Source: Streptomyces muensis (GTDB lineage: Bacteria; Actinomycetota; Actinomycetes; Streptomycetales; Streptomycetaceae). Taken from it: DNA of 51,103 bases. This document shows positions 1-8,943 of this stretch, piece by piece; positions within the stretch are counted from its first letter, which is position 1, and each line of letters opens with the position of its first letter. The translations under genes and the position numbers were made by a program. Below the pieces are notes generated by a model. The model searched no databases. It had not been told where the DNA came from and saw only the letters and a list, made by a program, of their open reading frames with translations. Location of the stretch: contig NZ_JAKEIP010000038.1 in NCBI RefSeq assembly GCF_021474425.1, positions 1-51,103 of the forward strand. The letters are read 5' to 3'.

Positions 1-3000
1 GGGGTGCCTCGGCTCGGGGACCGGGGGAACGGCCGGCTGGGGCAGCAGGGTCAGGCCGCCCGGCGGCCGGGGCAGGGCCTCCTCCCGCACCATCGCCGTG
101 ACGCTCCCGACCGTCGGCCGGGCGCACCTCTCGTCGACCGTGAGGGAGGGCCAGCGCCGCTTGAGCGAGGTGAACAGGTCCGTCAGCATCAGCGAGTCGA
201 AACCGAGGTCGTCCACCAGCCGCTGACCGGCGTGCAGTTCACTCGCCGGGAACGCGCTGATCCGGGCTATCTGCTCGAACACCGCGTCCTGCGCTGTCTC
301 TGTCGCTGCCTCTGTCTCCGCCGCCACCTCTGCCGGTGTCCCTGCCTCTGCTCCGGCGTCGTCGGCGTGCCCTGTGGGCCGGGCGGGTTCCGTGTCCGTC
401 GCGCCGGTCAGCGCCTCGCCGAGGCGGCCGAGGAGGGTCACCTGATGCTGGATCAGGTCGAGCAGTTCGTGCATGGCGTGGTCCTTGGTCGGGGCGGCGG
501 ACGTCCGGCGTCGGGGCGTGTCCGCGGGGATTGAAGGGAGCGGCGGGGTCGTCGGGGTGGTCGCCGCGGAGCGGGTCCCGTGGGCTGCCGCTGTCGGACG
601 GCGCCCCCACCAGTACGACTGCGTCTCCAGCCGGGCGATCGGCAGGTCCAGCAGCCGGCGGTCAGCCGGCTCGATCAGCTTCCGTACGTCGACATCGACG
701 CCCAGCACGGCGAGACGGGCGAGGGCGCCCAGGTAGCCGCGCTGCCCGTCCGGCGCCGGGCTGTCGACGGCGACGACATGGACGTCGTCCTGGCCGACGA
801 GATTGCGTCGAACCGCGGAGAGGAGTGAATTGCCGCCCGTCACCTGTACGAAGACACGGGCACCCGCGTCGTAGGCGCTGCGGACGGCGGCGCTGAAGCG
901 GACCGGTGCGGACGCGTGCCGCGCCCACAGCCGGCGCAGCTGCTCGGGGTCGTCGCACACGGTCCCGCTCACGCAGGAGACCAGCGGCAGACGGGGGTTG
1001 GCCAGGGGACGCGAGTCGAGGTCGGCGCGCACGGCCTCGTCGCCCGCCGTCAGCCGCGGTGAGTGGAAGGCGTTGGAGACCTCGAGGGCCCTCGTGGCGA
1101 TGCCGGCCTCCGCGCAGGCGCGCCGTAGCGTGGCGAGACCTTTCTTCGTGCCGCTGACCACCGTCTGCCGGGGCTCGTTGAGGCACGCGGTCCACACGTC
1201 CCGGACGTCTTCGACCAGTCGTCGGCAGGTCTCCTCGTCCGTCTGCACGGCGAGCATCGAGCCGCGCGGCTCGCCCTCCGCGTCCCGCAGGATCGCGCCG
1301 CGCCGGGCCAGCAGGGACACGGTCTCCTCGGCCGGGAGGACACCGGCCGTCGTGGCGGCCGCGAACTCGCCCACGCTGTGGCCGAGTACGACGTCCGGGA
1401 CGACGCCGCACGCGGCCAGCAGACCGGTGGCGGCGATCTGCACGGTGCCGAGCAGCGGCTGGCACACCTCGGTGGGGGCGAGCCGGCGGCGGAGCGCGGT
1501 GTCGTCCGCCGAGTCCGCCGCCGGCCCGTACAGCAGGTCGGCCGGGTCCACGCCGGTGTGCCGTCCGGCTTCGGCGCCGAGGGCGTCGACGGCGTCGCGG
1601 AAGTCGGGGTAGCGCTCGTGGAGTTCCCGCATCATGCCGGGGCGCTGGCTGCCCTGGCCCGGGTAGACGAAGGCGATCCGGCGCGCGGCCGGCCGCAGCG
1701 GAGCGTCCGCGGCGAAGGCACCGTCGCCGAGGTCGCCGCGGGCGCCTTCGGCCAGCTGCCGACGTGCCCTGCGCAGCCGTTCGGTGAACTCGGCCGTGTC
1801 ACCGGCGACGATCGCGAGCCTGCTCGGCAGCGGCTCGCGCCCGGCCAGGGTGTGGGCCAGCGCCGCCAACGATGCCGTGGGTGCGGCGTCCGGGCGTTCC
1901 AAGTGGTCGAGGAGGTCGTCGATGTGCTCCCGCAGCAACTGCGGGCTGCCGGCCGAGATCAGCGCGAGGTGAGGCCCGGCGTCCCGGACGGTGGCGACGC
2001 CGTGCGTCCGGAGGGAGACCGACCGCCGCCGGACGGAGGTCGCGGTGGGCGCCTGCTGGAGGACCGCGTGCACGTTCGTGCCACCGAAACCGAAGGAACT
2101 GACGGCCGCGCACACCGGCACGTCACTCTTGGAGAGCGGCAGTGCTCGCGCGGTGTCGGCTACGCGCAGGCCGGCGGCGTCCAGTCCCAGCTCGGGACGG
2201 GGGATGACATCGGGCTGCGGTACGACCGTGCGGTGATGCACCACCAGCGCGGTCTTGATCAGGCCCGCGATGCCGGCCGCGGACAGCGAGTGCCCGATGA
2301 GCGCCTTGCCCGAGGAGAGGTAGCACAGGCCCGGATCCCGTTCCCCGCCGTCGGTCCGCAGTAGGCGCAGCGCCTCCACCTCGGCGCGGTCACCGACGCT
2401 GGTCCCGGTACCGTGCGCCTCGATGAAGGCGGCCGCAGCCGGGGGCAGACCCGCGTCGTCGAACGCGCCGCGCATGGCCCGCAGCTGCCCCTCGGAGCTC
2501 GGTGTCAGCGGCCCCGCAGAGGCGCCGTCGTTGGCGGAGCCGATGCCCTTGATGACGGCGTAGACACGGTTGCCGGCGACGAGCGCGTCCTGGAGCGGCC
2601 GGAGGATCACGGCGCCGGCTCCCTCGCCGAGGACGAAGCCGTCGGCCCTGGTGTCGAACGGACGGCACACCCCCGCGGCCGACAGCGCGCCGAGCCGGGA
2701 GAAGCCGATCAGGCTGTCCGGCGTGAGACTGAGGTAGACCCCGCCGACGACCGCGGTCCCACAGGTACCGCGACGCAGCTGTGCCACGGCGTGGTCGAGG
2801 GCCACCAGCGAGCTGGAGCACGCGGCGTCCACAGCGAGGCTGGGGCCGCCGAGGTCGAAGTGCCGGCTCACCGCTGCGGGCGCCATGTTGAGCAGGACGC
2901 CCGGCATGGTGAAGGTGCCGATGGGCGGGAGATCCCGCACGGAACTGGCCCTGAGCGCGTTCAGGGCGTCGGTGTCGGCGGTCGTGCCGAGCGATCCGTC

Positions 3001-3426
3001 GGCGAGGCCGAGGGCGCGGAGACGGGCGGTGGCGAGTTCCCGGTAGTCGGATGCCGAGATGCCGAAGAAGACGCCCGTGCGCTCGCGGTCGAAGCCGCCG
3101 CGGCCAAGACCGGCGTCGTCGAGGGCCTCGCGGGTGACGTCGAGCGCCAGGCGGTGCTGCGGGTCCATGGCCTCGGCGCGCCGCGGCGGCAGACCGTAGT
3201 GCCCGGCCGCGAAGCGGTCCACGTCCGTGAGGAAGGCGACCTGGTCGGTGTAGGCGCTGTCCGGGGCCTGCGGGTCGTCGGGCCGGTGGAACGTGTCGTG
3301 GTTCCAGCGGTCCTTCGGGACCGCGGTGAACTGCCGTTCCCCACGGAGGAGGAGCTTCCAGTACGCCCTGAGGTCCGCGGCTCCGGGGAAGCGGCAGCCG
3401 AGTCCGACGATGGCGATGTCATTCAT
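1..3426 (-). CDS. Type I polyketide synthase, KS-AT-ACP module (3' end outside window)
   Basis: The frame is open from the ATG at 3426 to the window edge, at least 1,141 residues. The order is ketosynthase (about 1-430), acyltransferase (about 560-870), a linker and an acyl carrier protein (about 1045-1120). The KS is intact: Cys203 in DAACSSS, His338 in EAHGTGT and His379 in GKALIGHS. The AT has Ser684 in GHSVGE and NAFHS around His788; the AFHS pattern is the usual sign of malonyl-CoA rather than methylmalonyl-CoA. The ACP carries Ser1078 in LGFDSLML. No KR, DH, ER or TE is seen before the edge. The KS begins at residue 3, so there is no N-terminal docking domain, which suggests a starter or iterative enzyme. 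A helix-forming HELLDLIQHQVTLLGRL segment precedes the ACP. A weak AGG lies before the start. The divergence from well-known module sequences prevents naming the product. Confidence 0.93.
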   Translation of the reverse strand, partial: MNDIAIVGLGCRFPGAADLRAYWKLLLRGERQFTAVPKDRWNHDTFHRPDDPQAPDSAYTDQVAFLTDVDRFAAGHYGLPPRRAEAMDPQHRLALDVTREALDDAGLGRGGFDRERTGVFFGISASDYRELATARLRALGLADGSLGTTADTDALNALRASSVRDLPPIGTFTMPGVLLNMAPAAVSRHFDLGGPSLAVDAACSSSLVALDHAVAQLRRGTCGTAVVGGVYLSLTPDSLIGFSRLGALSAAGVCRPFDTRADGFVLGEGAGAVILRPLQDALVAGNRVYAVIKGIGSANDGASAGPLTPSSEGQLRAMRGAFDDAGLPPAAAAFIEAHGTGTSVGDRAEVEALRLLRTDGGERDPGLCYLSSGKALIGHSLSAAGIAGLIKTALVVHHRTVVPQPDVIPRPELGLDAAGLRVADTARALPLSKSDVPVCAAVSSFGFGGTNVHAVLQQAPTATSVRRRSVSLRTHGVATVRDAGPHLALISAGSPQLLREHIDDLLDHLERPDAAPTASLAALAHTLAGREPLPSRLAIVAGDTAEFTERLRRARRQLAEGARGDLGDGAFAADAPLRPAARRIAFVYPGQGSQRPGMMRELHERYPDFRDAVDALGAEAGRHTGVDPADLLYGPAADSADDTALRRRLAPTEVCQPLLGTVQIAATGLLAACGVVPDVVLGHSVGEFAAATTAGVLPAEETVSLLARRGAILRDAEGEPRGSMLAVQTDEETCRRLVEDVRDVWTACLNEPRQTVVSGTKKGLATLRRACAEAGIATRALEVSNAFHSPRLTAGDEAVRADLDSRPLANPRLPLVSCVSGTVCDDPEQLRRLWARHASAPVRFSAAVRSAYDAGARVFVQVTGGNSLLSAVRRNLVGQDDVHVVAVDSPAPDGQRGYLGALARLAVLGVDVDVRKLIEPADRRLLDLPIARLETQSYWWGRRPTAAAHGTRSAATTPTTPPLPSIPADTPRRRTSAAPTKDHAMHELLDLIQHQVTLLGRLGEALTGATDTEPARPTGHADDAGAEAGTPAEVAAETEAATETAQDAVFEQIARISAFPASELHAGQRLVDDLGFDSLMLTDLFTSLKRRWPSLTVDERCARPTVGSVTAMVREEALPRPPGGLTLLPQPAVPPVPEPRHP

Positions 3427-3545
3427 GGGGAACCTGTTCGGGTCTGTGCGGGGGGTGGACTGCAACCGTCCCTCGCCGGGGACGAACGCCCCAGCCCCGG
3501 CTGTTCGTTACTTGACGCGGGGCGCGGCGGGGGATACGGACGGGA

Positions 3546-3776
3546 TCACAGACCCAGAGCGATGGCCGTGCGGGTGAGCTCGGCGGTGCTGTTGATGTCG
3601 AGCTTGGCGCGGATGCGACGGAGGTAGGCGTCGACCGTGTGCTTGGACAGACCCATGAGCCGGGCCGCCTGCAGATAGGTGCAGCCACGGGCGATGTGCT
3701 GGAGCGTCTCCCTCTCGCGCGGGGCCAGCGCGGGGGCGGCGGCTTCGGCGTGCGGGGTGGTGATGGCGAAGCTCAT
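3546..3776 (-). CDS. Stand-alone LuxR/GerE-type HTH regulator
   Basis: A 76-residue protein consisting almost only of a LuxR C-terminal DNA-binding domain: the APRERETLQHIARG segment followed by the recognition helix region LMGLSKHTVDAYLRRIRAKL. No receiver, PAS or ATP-binding domain is attached, so it probably acts as a dimer or needs a partner. I place the start at the ATG at 3776 because AGAGGA lies five bases upstream; the ATG 30 bases further out has GGAG almost touching it. The gene is directly upstream of and co-oriented with the polyketide synthase (119-bp gap), so it is a likely pathway regulator. The DNA upstream (about 3830-3870) is unusually AT-rich for this genome and probably holds the promoter. 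Confidence 0.85.
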   Translation of the reverse strand: MSFAITTPHAEAAAPALAPRERETLQHIARGCTYLQAARLMGLSKHTVDAYLRRIRAKLDINSTAELTRTAIALGL

Positions 3777-3959
3777 GGGGGTCCTCTGACAGATCGACTC
3801 GGCCATCTCCGCTCACATCACCGGAAGCGATTGATGTCCGAAAGCTGCAATTTGTCCGTTTCCAATACCCTGGCCGGTGGACGTCATGGCGCTGTCCGTC
3901 GACTGTCACAGCCGCGTCACAGCGGCACCCCCGGGCCGGTCACCGCCGTACGGGGCCGG

Positions 3960-4463
3960 TCACGGCCGTACGCGCCCCCCTGCCGCGCACGCCGCCGGTG
4001 CGGGGTGTCCCTGCGTGCGGGACAGCTCGCCCGCGCAGCGCTGGAGGGCCATCTCCAGGACCTCCGGCATGTTCAGGGTTCCGGTGCCGTCCGGTGGGAC
4101 GAGCCAGCGCAGGGCGCCCCAGCGGCAGTGCGGGGCGGGAGCGGTGATCCAGGTGCCCGCGCCGAGCAGGCGTACGCCGGTGCCGATCCACACGGTCTGC
4201 GGTTCCGGCGGCAGCAGGAAGCCGACGTTGCGCCGTCGGGCGTCCAGGAGACAGGGGCCGCGGTCGAGCAGCGGCAGCTCCTCCAGGAGGTCGGCGACGC
4301 GCAGCCCGAGCTCCTCCGGCACGATCAGTACGTCCCAGAACCGTCCGGCGGCCAGCAGCGCGACCCCGGTGCTGCCGTTCTGCCACTCCTGTTTGCAGGC
4401 GCCGGGATCCTCCGATGCCGCTGCCAGCCACTCCATTGACTTCGTCCACTCCGTGAGTGCCAT
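3960..4463 (-). CDS. Conserved actinobacterial protein, paralogue A
   Basis: A 167-residue protein of a family I recognise only as a common Streptomyces hypothetical, sometimes labelled primase/polymerase-like; no catalytic Asp triad is evident, so I do not assign that activity. Typical blocks are WLAAASEDPGACKQEW at the N-terminus, LLAAGRFWDVLIVPEELG in the middle, VGFLLPP, and RWLVPPDGTGTL near the C-terminus. GGGAGG six bases before the ATG at 4463 supports the start. A paralogue lies at 6632-7120 with the same blocks in the same order. No membrane segment or signal peptide. The last residues are Ala/Arg-rich and extend past the conserved core. Confidence 0.8.
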   Translation of the reverse strand: MALTEWTKSMEWLAAASEDPGACKQEWQNGSTGVALLAAGRFWDVLIVPEELGLRVADLLEELPLLDRGPCLLDARRRNVGFLLPPEPQTVWIGTGVRLLGAGTWITAPAPHCRWGALRWLVPPDGTGTLNMPEVLEMALQRCAGELSRTQGHPAPAACAAGGRVRP

Positions 4464-4671
4464 GAAGAGCCTCCCTGTGGTGCGCCGACGACCGAGAGAT
4501 GGAGGCCTCAGTGCACCGGGTGCCCGGTGTCGCGGCCATACGGCGGGGGCTCAATTCCCCGTATGGGGCGAGCGCCCGCGCGCCAAACCGGCAGATATAT
4601 GCAGCGCGTGCGCCCCCGTGCTCCCCGCGTCCGCCCACTGGGTGCTTTTGTCACCCTTTAGGGTGTTCAGT

Positions 4672-5931
4672 GTGGTGCGCTGGTTCCAGACGTTTCACAG
4701 ACCGGCCTGGGCGCGGCCCGTCTCGTCCCGTGGCACACCCGAGCACGACCTCGGCGTTTCGTCCCGGCCGGCCGCGGTGCGTACGGCGCTGGCCCGGATC
4801 GGCACCACGCTGGACGAGCACGCCACCTGCGCGGAACTGACCCGGGAGGCCGCCGGGCAGACGGGCGGCACCGCGGCGGTGCTGCGGGGCGGCGACGAGG
4901 CAGGACCGGCGTACGAGGCGGTCCACGGCGACCCGGCGACGCTGCCTCCCGCGCGGTGGGCCGAGGCGGCGGCACGGGAAGCCGCCCACTCCGACGGGGA
5001 CAGCACCCCCTACCCGGTGTCCGGCGGCGCACGACCGGCCGTCTGCGTTCCCCTCGCCACCGACGGCCACTCCTACGGCGTGCTGATCTGCGGCCGGGAC
5101 CGAGCGCCGTTCACCCGGCCGGAGACCGAACTGCTCGCCCTCCTCGCCGAACGCGCCGCCTCGCACATCCGGCACGCGCGGGAGCACGACCGGGTCAGCG
5201 GCATCGTCGGCAGGCTGCAGCGGGCGTTGCTCGCCGAGCCCGGCCGTCCGCACCCGAACCTGGACGTGGCCATCCGCCATCTGCCCGTCGGGCCGAGCAC
5301 CCTGGTGGGCGGCGACTGGTGCGAGACCGTCCGGCTGCACTTCGGCCGGACGCTGCTCGTCGTCGGCGACGTCATGGGCCACGGTCTGGAAGCCGCCGTG
5401 GACATGACCGCCTACCGCTCCGCGCTGCGCTACATCGCCTCCGCCGACCTCCCGCCGCACCGCGTGCTGCGCCAGCTCGACGACACCGCCTCCGCCGAAC
5501 CGGAGCGCCGGCCGGCCACCTGTCTGATCGCCCGCGTGGATCCCGGCCGGGGCCAGGTGACCCTGGCCGGAGCCGGTCATCTGCCCCCGGCCGTGATCGA
5601 CGCGCAGGGCCGCGCCGCACTGCTGCCGGTACCGGTCGGCCCGCCCCTGGGGACGGGCCTCGGCGGCTACGAACCGGCCACCTGGCGGCTGGACCCCGAA
5701 CAGACGCTGCTGCTGTTCACCGACGGGCTCGTCGAGCATCGCGGCGAGGACATCGACCAGTCCCTGGACCGGCTGGCCCGCGTCGACTTCGCGTCCGCCA
5801 CCGGGGTCGAGGACGTCATCGACACGGCGCTCGCCCGCCTCGACGCCCGGCACGCCGAGGACGACGTCGCCGTACTCGCCGCCCGGCTACGCCGGCGCGC
5901 CCCGCGGACCGGCGAGGTCCACGACCACTAG
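4672..5931 (+). CDS. GAF-SpoIIE (PP2C-type) serine phosphatase
   Basis: A protein of about 419 residues. The N-terminal half looks like a GAF sensor domain (TALARIGTTLDEHATCAEL to the PAVCVPLATDGHSYGVLICG block). The C-terminal half is a PPM/SpoIIE phosphatase with VGGDWCETV, VVGDVMGHGLEAA, LLLFTDGLVEHR and the terminal DDVAVLAARL, so the metal-binding acidic residues appear complete; the usual GGDWYD is GGDWCE here. Such proteins dephosphorylate anti-anti-sigma factors in partner-switching modules and are cytosolic. No anti-sigma or STAS gene is next to it, so its target is elsewhere. The start is ambiguous: GTG at 4672 has AGGG eight bases upstream; GTG at 4663 and 4675 are alternatives. 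The frame is open much further upstream, but that part reads as shadow of the opposite gene. Confidence 0.85.
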   Translation: MVRWFQTFHRPAWARPVSSRGTPEHDLGVSSRPAAVRTALARIGTTLDEHATCAELTREAAGQTGGTAAVLRGGDEAGPAYEAVHGDPATLPPARWAEAAAREAAHSDGDSTPYPVSGGARPAVCVPLATDGHSYGVLICGRDRAPFTRPETELLALLAERAASHIRHAREHDRVSGIVGRLQRALLAEPGRPHPNLDVAIRHLPVGPSTLVGGDWCETVRLHFGRTLLVVGDVMGHGLEAAVDMTAYRSALRYIASADLPPHRVLRQLDDTASAEPERRPATCLIARVDPGRGQVTLAGAGHLPPAVIDAQGRAALLPVPVGPPLGTGLGGYEPATWRLDPEQTLLLFTDGLVEHRGEDIDQSLDRLARVDFASATGVEDVIDTALARLDARHAEDDVAVLAARLRRRAPRTGEVHDH

Positions 5932-5947
5932 ACAGCCGAGCCGGGTG

Positions 5948-6103
5948 TCACCAGTCGTCGCCGTCATACTGTGTCCCCGACACATACGGGTCGTGCCGTC
6001 GTCCCTGTGCTACGGACGGCTGTGCCGTCGGGGTCTGACTCGGCTCACGCAGTGCGGCGCACCACGGGCAGTCGGGGGTCTCGTCGCTGTCGTCGCGGTC
6101 CAT
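5948..6103 (-). CDS. Small CPWC-motif protein (51 aa)
   Basis: A short, acidic, polar protein starting MDRDDSDETPDCPWCAALRE and ending in YDGDDW. The CPWC pair is a half-site typical of zinc-binding or redox proteins. An AGGAG sits eight bases before the ATG at 6103, which is why I accept it despite its size. It is divergent from the gene at 6259 and convergent with the phosphatase gene. The frame extends upstream to 6307, but that part lacks a ribosome binding site and overlaps the divergent gene. Function unknown; a peptide of this length with only two cysteines could dimerise around a metal. Confidence 0.6.
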   Translation of the reverse strand: MDRDDSDETPDCPWCAALREPSQTPTAQPSVAQGRRHDPYVSGTQYDGDDW

Positions 6104-6258
6104 GCAAGCGGCTCCTGTCTCGATCGAGGGTCGACGATGGCGGGAGGGAGCGGCAGGTCGCGTACTCCATGGCTCCATCCGGGGGACGGTCTCACTCGAC
6201 TGGGTGGTAGCGGGGGCGGCGGGCGTACCACCGGCGCACGACTCGGCGTTGCCCCGGC

Positions 6259-6663
6259 ATGGACAGACTTGAGACGGCGCGGCGGGTCCTCGGAGGAGAC
6301 GCCGCACCCGTGTCGTACGTCGTACCCGCCACCGGCCTGCGGGGCCAGCCGTCGATCTACGCGGCGCTGGTCGCGGAGTGGCACGCCAAGGGCCGTGCGG
6401 TACCGGAGCGCCGCGACACCTGGTGGGACGCCGTGGGCACCGGCGAGGGACAAGGACAGACCGTCACCTCCTGGGCAGTCGGCCGGTTCACCGGGCTGGC
6501 CCGGGCCGCCGACGCCGAACCGGCGAGCGACCGGCACGCCGAGGCGGCCGAACGCGTACCGGCCGTCGTCGTCCCCCGGGGCCTTCCCGGACCGGTGGAC
6601 CTGTGGGAGTGGAGTGGCAGGAACGGACGCGTCAGCGTCGCCGTTCCGCGCCCGGCCGACTGA
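6259..6663 (+). CDS. Hypothetical protein (134 aa)
   Basis: A soluble 134-residue protein that I do not recognise. It has Trp-rich patches (RRDTWWDAVG, VDLWEWSG) and no signal peptide, membrane segment or clear motif. No Shine-Dalgarno sequence precedes the ATG at 6259, so it may be leaderless or start elsewhere. Its last 32 bases overlap the 3' end of the convergent paralogue B. Codon use is normal for this genome. Confidence 0.6.
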   Translation: MDRLETARRVLGGDAAPVSYVVPATGLRGQPSIYAALVAEWHAKGRAVPERRDTWWDAVGTGEGQGQTVTSWAVGRFTGLARAADAEPASDRHAEAAERVPAVVVPRGLPGPVDLWEWSGRNGRVSVAVPRPAD

Positions 6664-7120
6664 ACCGCGTCCGGCTGGCACGAGCCCCCGTCGCCGCGCG
6701 CAGCGCGCGTGCCACGACCACGGGGTCGTACAGCGCGCCGGTCCCGTCGGGCGGCAGCAACCACTCCAGGCGCCATCCGGCGGACTGGTACGGCGGCGGC
6801 ACCGCGACCCATGACCCCCTGCCGACATGGCGTACGCCGGGTCCGAACCACTCGGTGACGGGATCGGGCGGCAGGAAGAACCCGACTCTTCGCGCCCCGC
6901 AGTTCACCAGGACGGGGCCGGACGCCCGTGGCCGCGCCCGTCTCAGAAGGTCCAGGGCGCCCAGGCCGAGGTGTTCGGGAACGCTGAGCACGTCCCAGAG
7001 CAGTCCGGCCTCCAGCAGCACCGCGTCCGCGCCCTGGTCCCACTGTCGTTTGCACGACCGAGGATCCGCGGCAGCCGCGGCGAGCCACTCGACGGCCTGT
7101 TTCCCCATGGTGCGCTGCAT
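6632..7120 (-). CDS. Conserved actinobacterial protein, paralogue B
   Basis: A protein of about 162 residues homologous along its length to paralogue A (3960-4463): EWLAAAAADPRSCKRQWDQG, LLEAGLLWDVLSVPEHLG, RRVGFFLPPDP, and LEWLLPPDGTGALYDP match the corresponding blocks there. I choose the ATG at 7120 (MQRTMGK) with a GGGGGTAGGGA stretch just upstream; an ATG at 7108 is the alternative. The frame extends to 7315 without a ribosome binding site. Function unknown. Two diverged copies within 3 kb around a phosphatase gene suggest local duplication. Confidence 0.78.
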   Translation of the reverse strand: MQRTMGKQAVEWLAAAAADPRSCKRQWDQGADAVLLEAGLLWDVLSVPEHLGLGALDLLRRARPRASGPVLVNCGARRVGFFLPPDPVTEWFGPGVRHVGRGSWVAVPPPYQSAGWRLEWLLPPDGTGALYDPVVVARALRAATGARASRTRFSRPGAERRR

Positions 7121-7337
7121 GTCCCTACCCCCAGCACTCGCCGACCCCACCCGTCCGTCCGTCTGCCTGCCCGGGCAGGGCCCTTCATGCTGGTGGATAT
7201 TTCTATGCGCCGGAAGGGGTGGCGCAGTGTGGCGTTTGCGGTTGATTTGTTCGAATCGCGCGACACTGTTCGATCCGCCGACGTGGCGCATGCGTGGCAG
7301 CGTCGGACGAACCAAGGTCAGGTTTTACGGTAGTTCG

Positions 7338-7979
7338 GTGCGATCTATCCCAAGATGGGCCCTGCTGTCGTCGGGATGCGCGCCTGTCGTGCTGATCGGC
7401 GGCTGGACGCTCGCGGCGCAGCTCGAAGGGCCCGCCTACGACCCCGCCACGCAGACGATCAGTGTCCTGGCGGCCTATGGCGCCTCCGGCTTCTGGGTGA
7501 TGACCGGCGCGCTGGCCGCCCTCGGCGTCTGCCACATGATCACCGCCCTGGGGCTGCGCCCGGCCGCGCTGCCCGGACGGCTGGCCCTGGGCGCGGGGGG
7601 AGTCGCCGCGTTCGTGGTGGCCCTGCTTCCGCCGCCGAGCAGCGGAGGTTCCCTGCGGCACGGCTCGGCGGCCGCGGTCGGCTTCGCGCTGCTGGCGGTG
7701 TGGCCGGTCCTGGCCGCCGATCGCCGCCCGGCCGCACCCTGGGGGCTGCGGCCCGTACCGTCCCTGACGGCGACCACACTGATGCTCGTCACCGCGGGCT
7801 GGTTCATGATCGAAATGCGTCAGGGCGGCGCCGACGGTGTCGCCGAACGCCTGGTGACCGCCCTCCAGTCCCTGTGGCCCTTCGTCGTCGTCGCCTCCTG
7901 CCTGCGCCACCCCCGTCCCGAGGACTCCTCGCCACAGGAGTCGAACCCGGCTGAACGCCACCGCGGTGGGGCGGCCTGA
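7338..7979 (+). CDS. DUF998-like integral membrane protein
   Basis: A 213-residue protein with about six hydrophobic segments starting at WALLSSGCAPVVLIGGWTLA. The block YDPATQTISVLAAYG after the first helix and WFMIEMRQGG before the last are characteristic of DUF998 membrane proteins, whose biochemical role is not established. I take the GTG at 7338 (VRSIPRWALL) as start because the signature begins there; the nearest purine-rich stretch (AAGG, CAGG at about 7314-7322) is somewhat far. An in-frame ATG near 7290 is the alternative. The region 7121-7337 shared with the divergent paralogue B contains a relatively AT-rich stretch (7190-7270) likely to hold promoters. Confidence 0.75.
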   Translation: MRSIPRWALLSSGCAPVVLIGGWTLAAQLEGPAYDPATQTISVLAAYGASGFWVMTGALAALGVCHMITALGLRPAALPGRLALGAGGVAAFVVALLPPPSSGGSLRHGSAAAVGFALLAVWPVLAADRRPAAPWGLRPVPSLTATTLMLVTAGWFMIEMRQGGADGVAERLVTALQSLWPFVVVASCLRHPRPEDSSPQESNPAERHRGGAA

Positions 7980-8168
7980 GGCGTCGGCCGGGAACGGGGG
8001 GAGCCCTGAAGGCAACCCTCGCACTCGTCACTTGTCGGCCCACGTGCGTGCCCAGTTCCCTCCAGGCGATGTGTCCTGTATCACCATTCTGGGCTTGAGT
8101 GCGGGACGGGGGTGTGGTGCGTACCCACCCGTGACGAGTGGGCCCAGGATGCGAGGATGAGGGCCGTC

Positions 8169-8870
8169 ATGACTGCTGGGTGTGGGGTGCGCGCGATACG
8201 GGCCGCGATGTTCGCGTCCGTCTGCGTGCTGCTCGCCGCCCTCGGTCACGTCCTGATGTCGGGCGCGTCCGTCCCGTGGTGGACGCTGGCGGCCGGTGCC
8301 GTCCTGACGGGCGGCCTGGGCTGGTGCCTGGCCGGCCGCGAGCGTGGGCTCCCGCTGGTCGTGTCCGTCGTGGTCGTCGCCCAGGGCGGGCTGCACGCGG
8401 CCTTCGAGTTCGCGCAGTCCTCCACCGTTGCCGGGTACGGCATGGGCTCCATGTCCGTGGGCTCCATGTCCGTGGGCCACATGGGCATGGGCCACATGGA
8501 CGCGAGCCACATGGGCGCCCACGACATGGGCGCGGACCACATGGGTGCGAGCCACATGGGCACGAGCCCCATGGACGTAGGCCATGACATGGCAGGCATG
8601 TCCTCATTCGGCATGTTCGCCGCCCACACCCTCGCCGCGCTGCTGTGTGGGCTGTGGCTGGGACACGGTGAGCGCGCCGCGTTCCGCATCCTGCGAGCTG
8701 TCGCCGGATGGCTGGCCGCCCCGCTGCGGCTGTCGCTCGCCCTCCCCGAACCGCCGCACCGGCCGCGTCCGCGTCCCCGGCGCGGCCGTTCCGACCGGGC
8801 GCCGCGGCTGCTGCCGCTCGTTCACACGATCACTTCTCGGGGTCCTCCACCGGGGATCGCTGTCGTCTGA
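8169..8870 (+). CDS. Met/His-rich integral membrane protein, possible metal-binding
   Basis: A protein of about 233 residues. Two or three hydrophobic helices at the N-terminus are followed by an extended loop (nt about 8437-8605) built of imperfect repeats of the type HMGA, with more than ten Met and many His and Asp residues. A further helix (FAAHTLAALLCGLWLG) and an Arg/Pro-rich tail follow. Met/His-rich loops of this kind usually bind copper or other soft metals, but here that is inferred from composition only. The ATG at 8169 has GAGGG six bases upstream; ATG 8157 is an alternative. It lies ahead of an ECF sigma gene and a Cys-cluster protein, suggesting a metal-response group. Confidence 0.7.
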   Translation: MTAGCGVRAIRAAMFASVCVLLAALGHVLMSGASVPWWTLAAGAVLTGGLGWCLAGRERGLPLVVSVVVVAQGGLHAAFEFAQSSTVAGYGMGSMSVGSMSVGHMGMGHMDASHMGAHDMGADHMGASHMGTSPMDVGHDMAGMSSFGMFAAHTLAALLCGLWLGHGERAAFRILRAVAGWLAAPLRLSLALPEPPHRPRPRPRRGRSDRAPRLLPLVHTITSRGPPPGIAVV

Positions 8871-8943
8871 GACAGCCGGTTTCCCGAGGCCGTACGGACC
8901 CGGACGTCGAGTCGTCGACGATGCCGACCGCGCCTCGGGCCCC

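Noticed and set aside
3930..3980. Direct repeat of GGCCGGTCAC-GCCGTACG
   Set aside because: Two imperfect copies at the end of a gene; could be slippage, and no regulatory placement is apparent.
3877..4671. Upstream extension of the SpoIIE phosphatase frame by about 265 codons
   Set aside because: It lies antisense to a good gene with its own RBS, and the residues are Ser/Arg/Pro-rich without domains; a GTG with AGGG begins the real protein.
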